A stretch of 64,000 nucleotides of DNA from Terriglobia bacterium (GCA_020072585.1 JAIQGL010000032.1:1-64000); one strand, 5' to 3'. Numbered from the stretch's first letter, positions 17,282-26,317 are shown. Numbers and translations are program-made. The notes: generated by a model not told the origin, from the letters alone.

Positions 17282-18756
17282 CAGAGGTCCCACAACCAGT
17301 GCCCCAGCTAGCGCGAGAAATCAACCTGGGCCAGGCCACCGCGCTCAACATCATTGACATGATCGGCGTGGGGCCGTTCGTCACCATCCCGCTGATCATT
17401 CACGCCATGCATGGGCCGCAAGCGATGTTGGGCTGGGTGCTGGGCGCGCTGCTGGCCATGTGCGACGGCCTGGTCTGGGCGGAGCTGGGCGCATCCATGC
17501 CGCAGGCTGGCGGCTCATACCAATACCTAAGAGAAAGCTACGGCGCAAAGCGGCTGGGCCGGTTGATGTCATTCCTGTTCGTCTGGCAGTTGATCTTCAG
17601 CGCGCCGCTTTCCATCGCCTCCGGCTGCCTGGGCATCGCCCGTTACGCGGAATATGTCTGGCCATCATTGAGTCAGGTGCTGGTGGAGCGCACAGTATCG
17701 TTAGGACTGTGGGGCCTGGGCTCGCTTGAGTTCCGCCTGTTCATCACGCATGGCACGTTTCTTGCCATGGCAAGTTGCCTGCTCGCGCTGTGGCTGCTGT
17801 ACCGGCGCGTCTCGGTGATCGGGCAGCTGGCGCGATATCTTTCCGTCGGCGTGCTGGGCGCGATCCTGCTGGTCATCGTCGCCGGCCTTACCCACTTCAA
17901 CGCGGCGCGGGCATTTACGTTTTCTCCCGGAGCATTCAATTTCTCTTCCGGCTTTATCACCGGACTGGGCGCTGCCATGCTGGTGGCCACCTATGATTAC
18001 TGGGGCTATTACAACGTCTGCTTCCTGGGCGCGGAGATCAAGCGTCCGGAGCGCAATATTCCCCGCGCCATCCTGATCTCCATTGTCGTTGTCGGCGTGC
18101 TTTATTTGCTGATGAACATCAGCATCTTGGGCGTGCTTCCCTGGCAGGAGCTGGACCAGGCTGCCGCCAGCGAATCGCGCTTCTATGTGGCGTCCACACT
18201 GCTGCAACGCACCTTCGGCACATGGTGGGGGATGTTTGGCGCCTTCCTGATCATGTGGACAGCATTCGCTTCCGTGTTTTCGCTCATGCTTGGCTACTCC
18301 CGCGTTCCCTATGCCGCGGCGCAGGATGGAAACTATTTTCGCTTCTACGCCAAGCTGCACCCGAGAAACCAATTCCCTCACCGTTCATTGCTCACGCTGG
18401 GAATTGTGGCCACCGTCTTCTGCATGTTGCGCTTGCAGGACGTAATCGCCGCCCTGGTGGTGATCCGCATCATGGTGCAGTTTCTCATGCAGGTGCTCGG
18501 CCTCCTGCTCTTGCGTGCGCGACGGCCCGAGTTCCCTCGTCCCTTCCGCATGTATCTTTATCCCATTCCTGCGGTCCTGGCGGCGCTGGGATTCATCTAC
18601 ATTCTTTATGCCCGTCCGAACCTGAAAGAAATCAAGTTCGGCATAGGCATCGCTTTTGTTGGCATCGTACTCTTTTTGGCCCGCTCCTGGCAGCGCAAGG
18701 AATGGCCGTTTTCCGGGCAGCCTGCTCACGATCCTGCCGCGGAGACAGTCCAATGA
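17278..18756 (+). CDS. APC-superfamily amino acid/polyamine permease
   Basis: The 492-residue polytopic protein has about 12 membrane helices and the APC opening signature INLGQATALNIIDMIGVGPFVTIPLI, with WAELGASMPQAGGSYQYLRESYG in helix 3 and ATYDYWGYYNVCFLGAEIKRPERNIPRA further on, all typical of amino acid permeases. It is coupled to the PIG-L gene by the ATGA overlap and precedes the MFS gene by 6 bases, so the three form an operon. An amino sugar or amino acid released by the deacetylase could be the substrate, which is an inference from operon structure only. Confidence 0.93.
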   Translation: MTEVPQPVPQLAREINLGQATALNIIDMIGVGPFVTIPLIIHAMHGPQAMLGWVLGALLAMCDGLVWAELGASMPQAGGSYQYLRESYGAKRLGRLMSFLFVWQLIFSAPLSIASGCLGIARYAEYVWPSLSQVLVERTVSLGLWGLGSLEFRLFITHGTFLAMASCLLALWLLYRRVSVIGQLARYLSVGVLGAILLVIVAGLTHFNAARAFTFSPGAFNFSSGFITGLGAAMLVATYDYWGYYNVCFLGAEIKRPERNIPRAILISIVVVGVLYLLMNISILGVLPWQELDQAAASESRFYVASTLLQRTFGTWWGMFGAFLIMWTAFASVFSLMLGYSRVPYAAAQDGNYFRFYAKLHPRNQFPHRSLLTLGIVATVFCMLRLQDVIAALVVIRIMVQFLMQVLGLLLLRARRPEFPRPFRMYLYPIPAVLAALGFIYILYARPNLKEIKFGIGIAFVGIVLFLARSWQRKEWPFSGQPAHDPAAETVQ

Positions 18757-18762
18757 TTTGTT

Positions 18763-20046
18763 ATGTCCGCAATCCCCTCGAGGCCTGCTAGCTCCATGGA
18801 GACCCCGGCTTCCACGCAGGTCGCGACAGCCCATCACTCCGCGCTCTCGCCGCTGCGTGAGCCGCTGTTCCGCAGCCTTTGGATCGCCGCCGTAATCTCT
18901 TACACCGGGAGCTGGATGCAGAACGTCGCCACCGGCTGGCTGATGACCTCGCTCACCAGTTCGCCGATGTGGGTTGCCCTGGTGCAGGTGGCGGTAAGTC
19001 TTCCGGTGTTCCTGATCGCGCTGCCCGCCGGAGCTCTGGCCGATATTGTTGACCGGCGCAAGTTTCTTCTTTTTACCCAGGGTTCCATGGTCGCTGCGGC
19101 AACTGTGCTCGGCGTAATGACCCTTACCCGGACCGTCACTCCGCAAATCCTGCTGGTATTTACCTTCCTGCTGGGAGTAGGCGCGGTCATGAACGATCCT
19201 GCGTGGCAATCGCTTACGCCCGATCTCGTGCCGCCCCAGCAGCTGGCGGCAGCCGTGGCTTTAAATTCCGCTGGATTCAATATTGCCCGCGCTGTGGGCC
19301 CGGCGTTGGGCGGTCTGGTCATTGCCACGTGCCAGGGAACCACCACAGGTTCAGGCCGGACGTATCTGCTGAATGCATTTTCTTTTTTTGGCGTCATCCT
19401 CTTTCTGTATCACTGGAAGCCGGCCAAAACAGAGCAGCGGCATGGCGCCTCTACGTTTACCGGCGCCATTACGGTTGGCCTGCGCTATGCCCGGCAGGAG
19501 CCGCGCATACGCACCGTGCTGGTGCGCACATTGCTGTTTTCGCTTTTTGCCAGCTCTTTCTGGGCATTGCTCCCGCTGATCGCCAGCAAGTTCGGCGCGG
19601 AAGGATTTGGCGCGATGCTCGCGTTCTTCGGTCTGGGCGCGCTCGGCGGCGCGGGTGTTCTGTCTCTCGCGCGACGGAGACTGTCACCGGACGCTGTGAT
19701 CGCTTTTGCCACTTTGGCTTTTGCTGTGGCGCTTTGCGGCCTGGTTCGGGCACACTCGCTGGTGGTCGCTTCAGCCTTTTCTGCTGCCGCCGGATTGGCT
19801 TGGATCAGCATTCTGGCAACGTTAAATCTGGCCGCTCAGACGGCGGCGCCAGCCTGGGTGCGCGCCCGCGTGATCTCCATGTATGTACTGGTCCTGCAAG
19901 GTGGGCTGGCGCTGGGCAGCGCCGTGTGGGGCGCTGTTGCTTCCAATTCGAGTGTCCAGTTCACACTTACCTTTGCAGCAGCTGCGCTTACCGCGGGCCT
20001 GTTGCTGGGGCCGTGGTATCGTTTGCGGCAGTCCGGCCTTGCATAG
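18763..20046 (+). CDS. MFS exporter (EntS/MFS_3-like)
   Basis: The 427-residue protein has about 12 membrane helices after a hydrophilic N-terminus. FRSLWIAAVISYTGSWMQNVATGWLM and ALPAGALADIVDRRKFLLFTQ are characteristic of the MFS_3 (enterobactin-exporter-like) group of drug or siderophore exporters, and NDPAWQSLTPDLVP is also typical. It starts 6 bases after the permease stop. The ATG at 18796 (METPAST) is an alternative start. Confidence 0.92.
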   Translation: MSAIPSRPASSMETPASTQVATAHHSALSPLREPLFRSLWIAAVISYTGSWMQNVATGWLMTSLTSSPMWVALVQVAVSLPVFLIALPAGALADIVDRRKFLLFTQGSMVAAATVLGVMTLTRTVTPQILLVFTFLLGVGAVMNDPAWQSLTPDLVPPQQLAAAVALNSAGFNIARAVGPALGGLVIATCQGTTTGSGRTYLLNAFSFFGVILFLYHWKPAKTEQRHGASTFTGAITVGLRYARQEPRIRTVLVRTLLFSLFASSFWALLPLIASKFGAEGFGAMLAFFGLGALGGAGVLSLARRRLSPDAVIAFATLAFAVALCGLVRAHSLVVASAFSAAAGLAWISILATLNLAAQTAAPAWVRARVISMYVLVLQGGLALGSAVWGAVASNSSVQFTLTFAAAALTAGLLLGPWYRLRQSGLA

Positions 20047-20073
20047 ACTGAGGTTTAAGAAAGTGATTCGCAG

Positions 20074-20664
20074 ATGAAATACGTAAAACTGTTCTACGTT
20101 CTAGTGCTGCTTGGCGTCGCCGCCACCGCCTTTGCGCAAAAAGCAGTTCAGGATGAGACAAGCCCAGGGCGCGAGACTTTGGCTGGTGTCATCGATAAAG
20201 AGATCACTAACCTGGAAAATCAATTCGTTGGCGCGGCTGAAGCCATGCCGGAAAACAAGTTTGACGCCAGTCCGGAAACATGGAAGCTTCCTGGCAGCGA
20301 ATTCAAAGGCGTTCGCACTTTTGCAGGACAGATCAGGCACGTGGCGGCGGACAATATTGCTATCTGTGCCCCGTTAGCCGACCAACCTGAGCCAGCCGGC
20401 AATAACGCTCCGAACGGGCCCATGAATTTGACGACGAGGGCTGAGCTGCTCAAGTTCCTCAAAGACTCTTTCTCGTTCGGCCACAAGGCTGTCGCCGGCC
20501 TGACCAGCGCGAATGAGTTGGAATTAGTGGAGTTTCGCGGTAAAAAAGTTACCCGGATCTCATTGGCCATTCTGGCTCTGACCCATACCAACGATCATTA
20601 CGGACAAATGGTGGAATATCTGCGAATGAATGGAATCGTTCCACCCGCGAGCCGCCCAAGATAG
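20074..20664 (+). CDS. Exported DinB-fold protein 1 of the array
   Basis: The 196-residue protein has a signal peptide ending AFAQ (about residue 22) and a DinB-like four-helix body. The expected metal-binding histidines are present: His89 in QIRHVAADN and His171/His175 in THTNDHYGQ. The C-terminus VEYLRMNGIVPPASR is shared with the neighbouring copies. DinB-fold enzymes such as bacillithiol and mycothiol S-transferases are usually cytoplasmic, so export is unusual. Between this gene and the next there is no terminator, so the two are probably co-transcribed. Function unknown. Confidence 0.9.
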   Translation: MKYVKLFYVLVLLGVAATAFAQKAVQDETSPGRETLAGVIDKEITNLENQFVGAAEAMPENKFDASPETWKLPGSEFKGVRTFAGQIRHVAADNIAICAPLADQPEPAGNNAPNGPMNLTTRAELLKFLKDSFSFGHKAVAGLTSANELELVEFRGKKVTRISLAILALTHTNDHYGQMVEYLRMNGIVPPASRPR

Positions 20665-20735
20665 TGCGTATGCGAAAGTCCTAAAACCAGATTCCGGAAA
20701 ATCAATGCCAATGAATCGCTGAAAGAGGAGAAACG

Positions 20736-21341
20736 ATGAAACACCTGAGAACATTCTGCATGGTCGGGGCGCTGAGCTTCGCCGCAAGCATATTTGCACA
20801 AACACCCGCCGCTACGCCCGCGCCGCCCAAGGCCCCACCGACGATTGCCTCCATCGTTGAGCAGCAAGTCGGCATTCTGGAAAGAGAATTTGTCGGCGCG
20901 GCTGAAGCCATGCCGGAAGACAAGTACAACTTTGCACCCGGCAGCCTCAACATCCAGGGCAGTGAATTTAAGGGCGTTCGCACTTTTGCCGACCAGGTAA
21001 AACACGTGGCGGCGACCAACTATCTGCTGTGGGGCGCCATCACCGGTGACAAATCGCCTATCGAAATCAAGGACGATAACGGTCCTGCATCTCTGAAAAC
21101 CAAAGCTGAGATCGTAAAGTATTTGAAGGATTCTTTCGCGCTCGGGCACAAAGCAACAAAGTCGCTTACGGCGGAAAACGCGGTCGCCATGGTTCCCAGC
21201 CCGTTCGGGCCGGGACAGCAGGTGTCCAAGCTATTCTGCGCCACATTCTCCGTGGCACACGGCTTTGATCATTACGGCCAGACGGTGGAATACCTGCGCA
21301 TGAACGGAATTGTTCCGCCCGCCAGCCGCGGCGGCAACTAG
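20736..21341 (+). CDS. Exported DinB-fold protein 2 of the array
   Basis: 201 residues with a signal peptide ending IFAQ near 22 and a Pro/Ala spacer. Ligand histidines are His90 (QVKHVAATN) and His175/His179 (AHGFDHYGQ). The motifs VGAAEAMPEDKY and FKGVRTFA are nearly identical in the array members. The start follows AGAGGAG. A strong terminator at 21367 follows the gene. Confidence 0.92.
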   Translation: MKHLRTFCMVGALSFAASIFAQTPAATPAPPKAPPTIASIVEQQVGILEREFVGAAEAMPEDKYNFAPGSLNIQGSEFKGVRTFADQVKHVAATNYLLWGAITGDKSPIEIKDDNGPASLKTKAEIVKYLKDSFALGHKATKSLTAENAVAMVPSPFGPGQQVSKLFCATFSVAHGFDHYGQTVEYLRMNGIVPPASRGGN

Positions 21342-21366
21342 GCTGTTACCACAGAGGCACCGCAGA

Positions 21367-21400
21367 ACACGGGGAATGAAATCCCCGTGTTTTTTCTTTA
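21367..21400 (+). terminator. Rho-independent terminator after DinB copy 2
   Basis: A 9-bp stem (21367-21375 with 21382-21390) with a 6-base loop is followed by a run of T residues from 21390. The upstream CCACAGAGGCACCGCAG belongs to the dispersed CACGGAG-type repeat. Confidence 0.85.
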
Positions 21401-21490
21401 GAAGCGTGCCGACGGGCGGGCGGGTAGTGCGGATGAGGCGTCCGTGATATCTTTCTCCGTCGCTCGATTCGACATGAGGAGAGTTCCACA

Positions 21491-22126
21491 ATGAAACATC
21501 TGAGAATGCTGTGCTTGCCGGCCATCCTGGGTTTGGCTACTGCCGCTTCCGCGCAGGCTGGAGCCAAGCCTGCTGCGCCCGCTTCGTCGCCCGCAGCAAC
21601 TGCGGCTGCGCCGCAGGCCCAGCCCGCGCCGCTCACGACCATCGCTGCAATCGTGGACCGCCAGGTAAGCCAATACGAGAAGAATGTGGTGGACGCGGCC
21701 GAAGCCATGCCGGCAGACAAATTTGACTTCAGCCCCGCCGGCCTCAATATTTCCGGCAGCTCTTACAAAGACGTGCGTACCTTCGCCCAGCTGGTAAAGC
21801 ATACCGCCACCGCCAACTATCGTTTCTGGACCACGTTGACGGGCGAGAAGATGCCGGAGAACATCAAAGGCACCAATGGTCCTGACGAACTGAAGACCAA
21901 GGCGGAGATCATCCAGTTCCTGAAGGACTCATTTGCCGTCGGCCATCGCGCCGCCAAGACCCTGACCGCTGAAAACGCGGCTGAACAGCTGCCTTTCTTC
22001 CGCGGCACCGCAGCCCGTCTTTACATAGCGTCAGGGGCTGTCATCCATGACGCTGATGAATACGGACAGATGGTGGAATACCTGCGCATGAACGGCATTG
22101 TTCCGCCCGCAAGCCGGGGCAACTAG
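21491..22126 (+). CDS. Exported DinB-fold protein 3, third metal ligand changed to Glu
   Basis: 211 residues: signal peptide to about residue 22 (ASAQA), a Pro/Ala-rich spacer to 45, then the DinB-like body. His104 (LVKHTATAN) and His186 are kept, but the position of the last histidine is Glu190 (IHDADEYGQ instead of H-x3-H). Glu can bind metal, so activity may remain or have changed. The start follows GAGGAG. It has its own terminator. Confidence 0.92.
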   Translation: MKHLRMLCLPAILGLATAASAQAGAKPAAPASSPAATAAAPQAQPAPLTTIAAIVDRQVSQYEKNVVDAAEAMPADKFDFSPAGLNISGSSYKDVRTFAQLVKHTATANYRFWTTLTGEKMPENIKGTNGPDELKTKAEIIQFLKDSFAVGHRAAKTLTAENAAEQLPFFRGTAARLYIASGAVIHDADEYGQMVEYLRMNGIVPPASRGN

Positions 22127-22147
22127 CTTTCACGGCAGAGAACACAG

Positions 22148-22182
22148 AGCGCGGAGAAAGATGGAACCTCCGCGCTTTTTTT
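22148..22182 (+). terminator. Rho-independent terminator after DinB copy 3
   Basis: A 9-bp stem (22148-22156 with 22168-22176) with an 11-base loop is followed by seven T residues. Its left flank again derives from a CACGGCAGAGAACACAGAG repeat. Confidence 0.85.
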
Positions 22183-22295
22183 GCGTACTGAGTCTTGGGG
22201 ACTTGCCGTGCCCCGGAAAACATGTGCGCGCGGCGCCGCCTGCGCGGCGCCGTGACATTATTTTACGCCGACATTACATGACGAGGAGATCGCCC

Positions 22296-22925
22296 ATGAA
22301 ACATCTACGTACCATCTGCCTGCTGATAGTGCTCAGCGCTGCCACCGCCGCGGTAAGCCAGGGACCGGGCGCAGCGGCAGCCAAACCGGCAACTCCGGCG
22401 CCACAGGCACAAACATCGCCACAACCGGCGCCCACCGTAGCCGGCATGATTGAACGCCAGGTCAGCGCCAGTGAAAAACAGATCATTGAAGCTGCTGAGG
22501 CCATGCCGGAGGAAAAATACAACTTTTCTCCGGAGTCGCTCAACATCCCCGGCAGTGATTACAAAGGCGTGCGTACGTTTGCCATGGAAGTGAAACATAT
22601 CGCCACGGACAACTTCGCGTTTTGGACACCCCTGACGGGCGATCCGTTCCCTGCCGGTATCAAGGGCCCCAATGGTCCGGATGAATTGAAGACCAAGGCG
22701 GAGATCATAAAATTCCTGAAAGATTCTTATGCTGTGGGACACAAGGCTGCCGCAACCGTGACCAATGAAAACTTCATGGAGCAGGTCACCTTCCGCATGG
22801 GAAAAGGACCAAGAATTTACCTGGCCATGAATCCCACATCCCATGCGAATGACCACTACGGACAGATGGTTGAGTACCTGCGCATGAACGGCATTGTTCC
22901 TCCGGCAAGCCGGGCCAACAACTAG
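22296..22925 (+). CDS. Exported DinB-fold protein 4 of the array
   Basis: 209 residues from the ATG at 22296, which follows GAGGAG and begins MKHLRTICLL like copies 2 and 3; the frame is open further upstream to 22098 but that part overlaps copy 3. Signal peptide to about 22 (AVSQ), Pro/Ala spacer, then His101 (EVKHIATDN) and His183/His187 (SHANDHYGQ), so the full triad is present. It ends with the same PPASR tail. A strong terminator follows. Confidence 0.92.
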   Translation: MKHLRTICLLIVLSAATAAVSQGPGAAAAKPATPAPQAQTSPQPAPTVAGMIERQVSASEKQIIEAAEAMPEEKYNFSPESLNIPGSDYKGVRTFAMEVKHIATDNFAFWTPLTGDPFPAGIKGPNGPDELKTKAEIIKFLKDSYAVGHKAAATVTNENFMEQVTFRMGKGPRIYLAMNPTSHANDHYGQMVEYLRMNGIVPPASRANN

Positions 22926-22951
22926 TTCACAAAAAATATTCTTTGCGTTTA

Positions 22952-22994
22952 CGGCGCGGATATTTGAAAACTCAAATCCCGCGCCGATTTTTTT
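22952..22994 (+). terminator. Rho-independent terminator after DinB copy 4
   Basis: An 8-bp GC-rich stem (22952-22959 with 22979-22986) contains an inner 6-bp ATTTGA/TCAAAT stem with an AAAC loop. A run of seven T residues follows. Confidence 0.88.
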
Positions 22995-23162
22995 GCCAGC
23001 AATACCCAGCCACGCTCTTGCCGTTCCGATCCGGAACTGACTTCGGAATTCATAAAACTTTCATCGCATGCCGTTCTGACTACAACACGTGCGATGTATG
23101 GTACAGGGGAGCCGTCCTCAGTCCCCGCTTGCTGACGGTCTACACCTGTTGGAGGAAGAACC

Positions 23163-24590
23163 TTGAAGATGAATAAAAAAAATTTCCGCAAGGTCATCAC
23201 ATTGGTAGTCATTGTTCTGGGTAGCGCCAACCTCTTCGGCTGGTCCGCTGAAGGGCATCAAGCAGTCGCCGATATAGCACAGCAGTTACTCACGCAGTCC
23301 GGCCAGTTTGCGCCGGTACAGGCAATTCTGGGCAACCTCACGCTGGCGCAAATTTCAACTTGCCCGGACGAACTGCGCGCATTCCAATCCAGCGGGACCG
23401 CCATGAGCGCTAACTGCAAACAGGTATTCACCACGCCAACGCCGCCCACCGGAACCAGCGGATGGCACTTTATTGACATCCCCGTTTCATTAACGAGCCC
23501 TACGCACGCTGATGTGGTTACTGCCTGCGGCTCCGCGTGCGTCCTGACTGAAGTTGACCGCTGGGGCACAGTGCTGGCCGATGCCACGCAATCCACCGGT
23601 GAACGTCTGCAGGCGCTGTCATTCATCGTGCATTTCATCGGCGACCTGCACCAGCCTCTGCACTCCGCCACTCGAGGCAGTGACGCCGGGGGCAACGCCG
23701 AGCAGGTAAGAATCGATGGCGGCACCACCAGCCTGCATCACGCATGGGACGCCAACCTTGTCAGCGATATCAATGCTGATCCCGCGGCGCTGGCGTCTGC
23801 TCTCAGCCCGGAGATTGCGGCAGCGCAGGCAGAAGCCCAGACCACGCCGGAAGACTGGTCAATCCAGGCGTTTCAGTTCGCCCGCACGGTTGCTTATGCT
23901 GGAATCCCTACCAGCACCAGCACCACCACGACACTCTCTACGACATACATTGCAAACGCAACTCCCGTGGTGCGGCAACAGATAGCGCGCGCAGGAGTCC
24001 GCCTGGCCCAGTTCCTTGCCGGTAAGCTGCCTTCCGGCACGCCAACGCCGACGCCCACACCCAATCCAACTCCAAATCCAACGCCGACGCCCGGCGCCAC
24101 GGAATTGCTTGGGAACAAGGGCTTTGAAGCAGGCGCAGCCAATCCATCGCCCTGGGGGTTTACGTCGACTCATACCCCAATTCAGATCATCAACAGCTCC
24201 ACCTCTGAGCCGCCACACTCCGGCACCTTTGACGCATGGATGAACGGTTGGGGGACCACCACCACAGACACTGTGCTGCAAACAGTAACCATACCTTCCA
24301 CGTCCATCTCAGCCACTCTGAGTTTCTGGCTGCATATTGACACTGCGGAAACCAGTACGACCAGTATGTTTGATACTTTGACGGTCCAGGTCCGTGATAC
24401 CAGCGGCAATGTGCTGCAAACGCTGGATACGTTCTCAAACCTGAATAAAGCGGCGGGATACCAGCAGCACAGTTACAACCTGAACGGTTTTATCGGAAAA
24501 ACGATCCAGATCTTCTTTAAAGGCGCGGAGGACTCGACACTCAAAACCTCTTTCGTCCTTGATGACGCTTCACTCCAAGTCAGTCCGTGA
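23163..24590 (+). CDS. Secreted S1/P1-type nuclease with C-terminal accessory domain
   Basis: S1/P1 nucleases are zinc-dependent enzymes that degrade single-stranded nucleic acids. After a signal peptide ending at about residue 22 the mature protein begins near Trp (WSAEGHQAVADIA), whose main-chain nitrogen normally binds zinc. Other ligands are visible: Asp in CPDELR, His in GWHFIDIP, His/Asp/His in FIVHFIGDLHQPLH, and His/Asp in LHHAWDANLV. A PT-rich linker (near 295-315) leads to a C-terminal beta domain (about 317-475) that may bind carbohydrate or the cell surface. GGAGG lies 7 bases before the TTG at 23163 but 13 before the ATG at 23169, so TTG is preferred. Confidence 0.93.
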   Translation: MKMNKKNFRKVITLVVIVLGSANLFGWSAEGHQAVADIAQQLLTQSGQFAPVQAILGNLTLAQISTCPDELRAFQSSGTAMSANCKQVFTTPTPPTGTSGWHFIDIPVSLTSPTHADVVTACGSACVLTEVDRWGTVLADATQSTGERLQALSFIVHFIGDLHQPLHSATRGSDAGGNAEQVRIDGGTTSLHHAWDANLVSDINADPAALASALSPEIAAAQAEAQTTPEDWSIQAFQFARTVAYAGIPTSTSTTTTLSTTYIANATPVVRQQIARAGVRLAQFLAGKLPSGTPTPTPTPNPTPNPTPTPGATELLGNKGFEAGAANPSPWGFTSTHTPIQIINSSTSEPPHSGTFDAWMNGWGTTTTDTVLQTVTIPSTSISATLSFWLHIDTAETSTTSMFDTLTVQVRDTSGNVLQTLDTFSNLNKAAGYQQHSYNLNGFIGKTIQIFFKGAEDSTLKTSFVLDDASLQVSP

Positions 24591-24605
24591 TGTAGCGATA
24601 GTCAA

Positions 24606-24630
24606 TGTGGCGGGCTTACAGCCCGCCACA
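24606..24630. terminator. Bidirectional terminator hairpin between convergent genes
   Basis: A perfect 10-bp stem (24606-24615 with 24621-24630) with a TTACA loop lies between the nuclease and the minus-strand DUF3667 gene. A T-rich stretch follows on the plus side. Confidence 0.75.
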
Positions 24631-24632
24631 CT

Positions 24633-25475
24633 TTATTTCGCCATGGCAGCCCGAACAACGGCGATCACCAGCACCGCAATGAATGTCACCCCGTAGACCG
24701 CCAACGTAACCACGTAAGTGATGATTGTCTTGAAAGAGGTCGCGATGGCGCCCTGCCCGTAGACCTTGCGCATGCTGGCAAACAGGTATGCCATAAAAAC
24801 CAGGCTGGAGACGATGAAAGAGACAACGTTCCTCACGTTCATAACGACGTGAGTTGCGTTGAGCAGCGATAGAAGCAATCCACCGAGGTAGGTAAAAGAC
24901 AGGAAATGCATTGCGAAGACCATGTGCTCTACGAAATAGCGCTTGCGGAAGAGCAAGGCCAGAACCGCTGCTACGGCCAGGGCGTTGAAGATCTGTGCCG
25001 CTGTGTTCGCTCGGTGCATGGTGTCCTGAATGCGTTCAACGACGATCTCTTTGGACACGTGTTTTGCCTTTGCCAGTTTCTCCCAGGCGGCATCGATTTG
25101 CCCAGTGCTGTCCTTCAATTGCCGTACGTCATAGCCTGAGATTGGCCTGATCGAGTCGGCCAGGAAGAAAATAGCGCAGGCGACCAGAAACAGGCTGAAC
25201 GGCCGCATGTAGCGCGATCTCCGTCCGGCGAGAAACTCCTGCGTGAGAAAACCGGGCCGCGTGAAAAGATAGCGCAGCGTGGCAAATACCTTGGTGTCCA
25301 GGTGGGTAAGATCGTGCGTGGCATGCAGAAAAAAGTGCTTAAGGGTCAGCTCCTCCGCGTGATGTTTTTGCTCGCCGCAGCGGTGGCAAAAGTCGCCCAG
25401 AAATTCCGTACCGCAATTAGGACAGACGGCCGGACCATGGGTCTCCGGCGTGAGCGTTGGTTGTGATACCGCCAT
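24633..25475 (-). CDS. DUF3667-type membrane protein with zinc ribbon
   Basis: The 280-residue protein has an N-terminal zinc ribbon (CPNCGTEFLGDFCHRCGEQ, about 18-36), then LTLKHFFLHATHDLTHLDTKVFATLRYLFTRPGFLTQEFLAGRRSRYMRP in shortened form here as separate motifs HFFLHA, LRYLFTRPG and GRRSRY, and then four or five membrane helices. This layout is that of the DUF3667 family, whose function is not known. It converges on the nuclease gene and is followed upstream by the DinB-like gene at 25551 on the same strand. Confidence 0.85.
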   Translation of the reverse strand: MAVSQPTLTPETHGPAVCPNCGTEFLGDFCHRCGEQKHHAEELTLKHFFLHATHDLTHLDTKVFATLRYLFTRPGFLTQEFLAGRRSRYMRPFSLFLVACAIFFLADSIRPISGYDVRQLKDSTGQIDAAWEKLAKAKHVSKEIVVERIQDTMHRANTAAQIFNALAVAAVLALLFRKRYFVEHMVFAMHFLSFTYLGGLLLSLLNATHVVMNVRNVVSFIVSSLVFMAYLFASMRKVYGQGAIATSFKTIITYVVTLAVYGVTFIAVLVIAVVRAAMAK

Positions 25476-25550
25476 CTCTCTCTTTTGACTGGCAAAAGCG
25501 AAGCGGCAGTATATCCCGGATTTTTCGAAGATTGCCGTTTTCTAAAAAAC

Positions 25551-26105
25551 TCAACTCTGCGGATCGATTCCGTTCATCCGCAGGTATTCGACCATCTGGC
25601 CATAAATGTCCCAGGGATGGGAGATGGCTGCAGTCACCACGGAAAGACGGGGCACTCGACCACCTTCAGGCAGCTCCACCACCTCCATCAGGTTGTGTTC
25701 GCTGACCGTGGCGATCCCCTTGTGTAGATAGGCAAATGATTCCTGCAGAAACTTCACCACGTCGTCTTTGCTCTTAAGTGAATCAGGACCGTTTTCATGC
25801 GGGCCGGGTTCAATCGGCATCTTTTCTCGCAGCAGGGCGGCGCCCATTTGGTAGTTGGCCACCGCTATATGTTTGGCCAATTGGGCAAACGTACGGACGC
25901 CTTTGAATGCGCCGCGCTTAGGCGCAAAGTTATAGAGAGAATCCGGCATTTTCTCAGCCAGCGCCAGGGTCGCGTGTTCGGGCCCGTCAATGGATCTATC
26001 AAAAACTTCTACCACCGAGGTTGGCGGCGTAATCTTCTTTACCTGGCCAAATAGGACACCAGGGCAGGCTAGCAGCATCAGGCATTCCATCCGCGAAAAA
26101 GTCAT
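25551..26105 (-). CDS. Exported DinB-fold protein 5, divergent copy with third ligand lost
   Basis: 184 residues with a short signal peptide (about 1-20, ending VLFGQ). It shares KGVRTFAQLAKHIAVANY and the C-terminal IYGQMVEYLRMNGI with the array at 20-23 kb. His79 and His163 are present, but the position of the last histidine is Ile167 (SHPWDIYGQ), which cannot bind metal. It lacks the PPASR tail and has KKITPPTSVVEVF at the N-terminus instead of the Pro/Ala spacer. Orientation is opposite to the array. Confidence 0.88.
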   Translation of the reverse strand: MTFSRMECLMLLACPGVLFGQVKKITPPTSVVEVFDRSIDGPEHATLALAEKMPDSLYNFAPKRGAFKGVRTFAQLAKHIAVANYQMGAALLREKMPIEPGPHENGPDSLKSKDDVVKFLQESFAYLHKGIATVSEHNLMEVVELPEGGRVPRLSVVTAAISHPWDIYGQMVEYLRMNGIDPQS

Positions 26106-26317
26106 AGTTTGTCTCCATCACATGGCCCAAAGGCAGAACGAGCTGGCAAACCTAACTTGCAGGTAAAGTCCGGACCGTGTCTTGGTCCAAATCCATGGCT
26201 TTCTGAAAAACTGAAACTGCAAAGCCTTTCCTGTTAACCACACCGATACTTAGACCTTTCATGTTAAGGTCATAAGCTGTTACGCTAAGGTGCTCTGGAG
26301 TTCGCGCCGCTCGAAAA

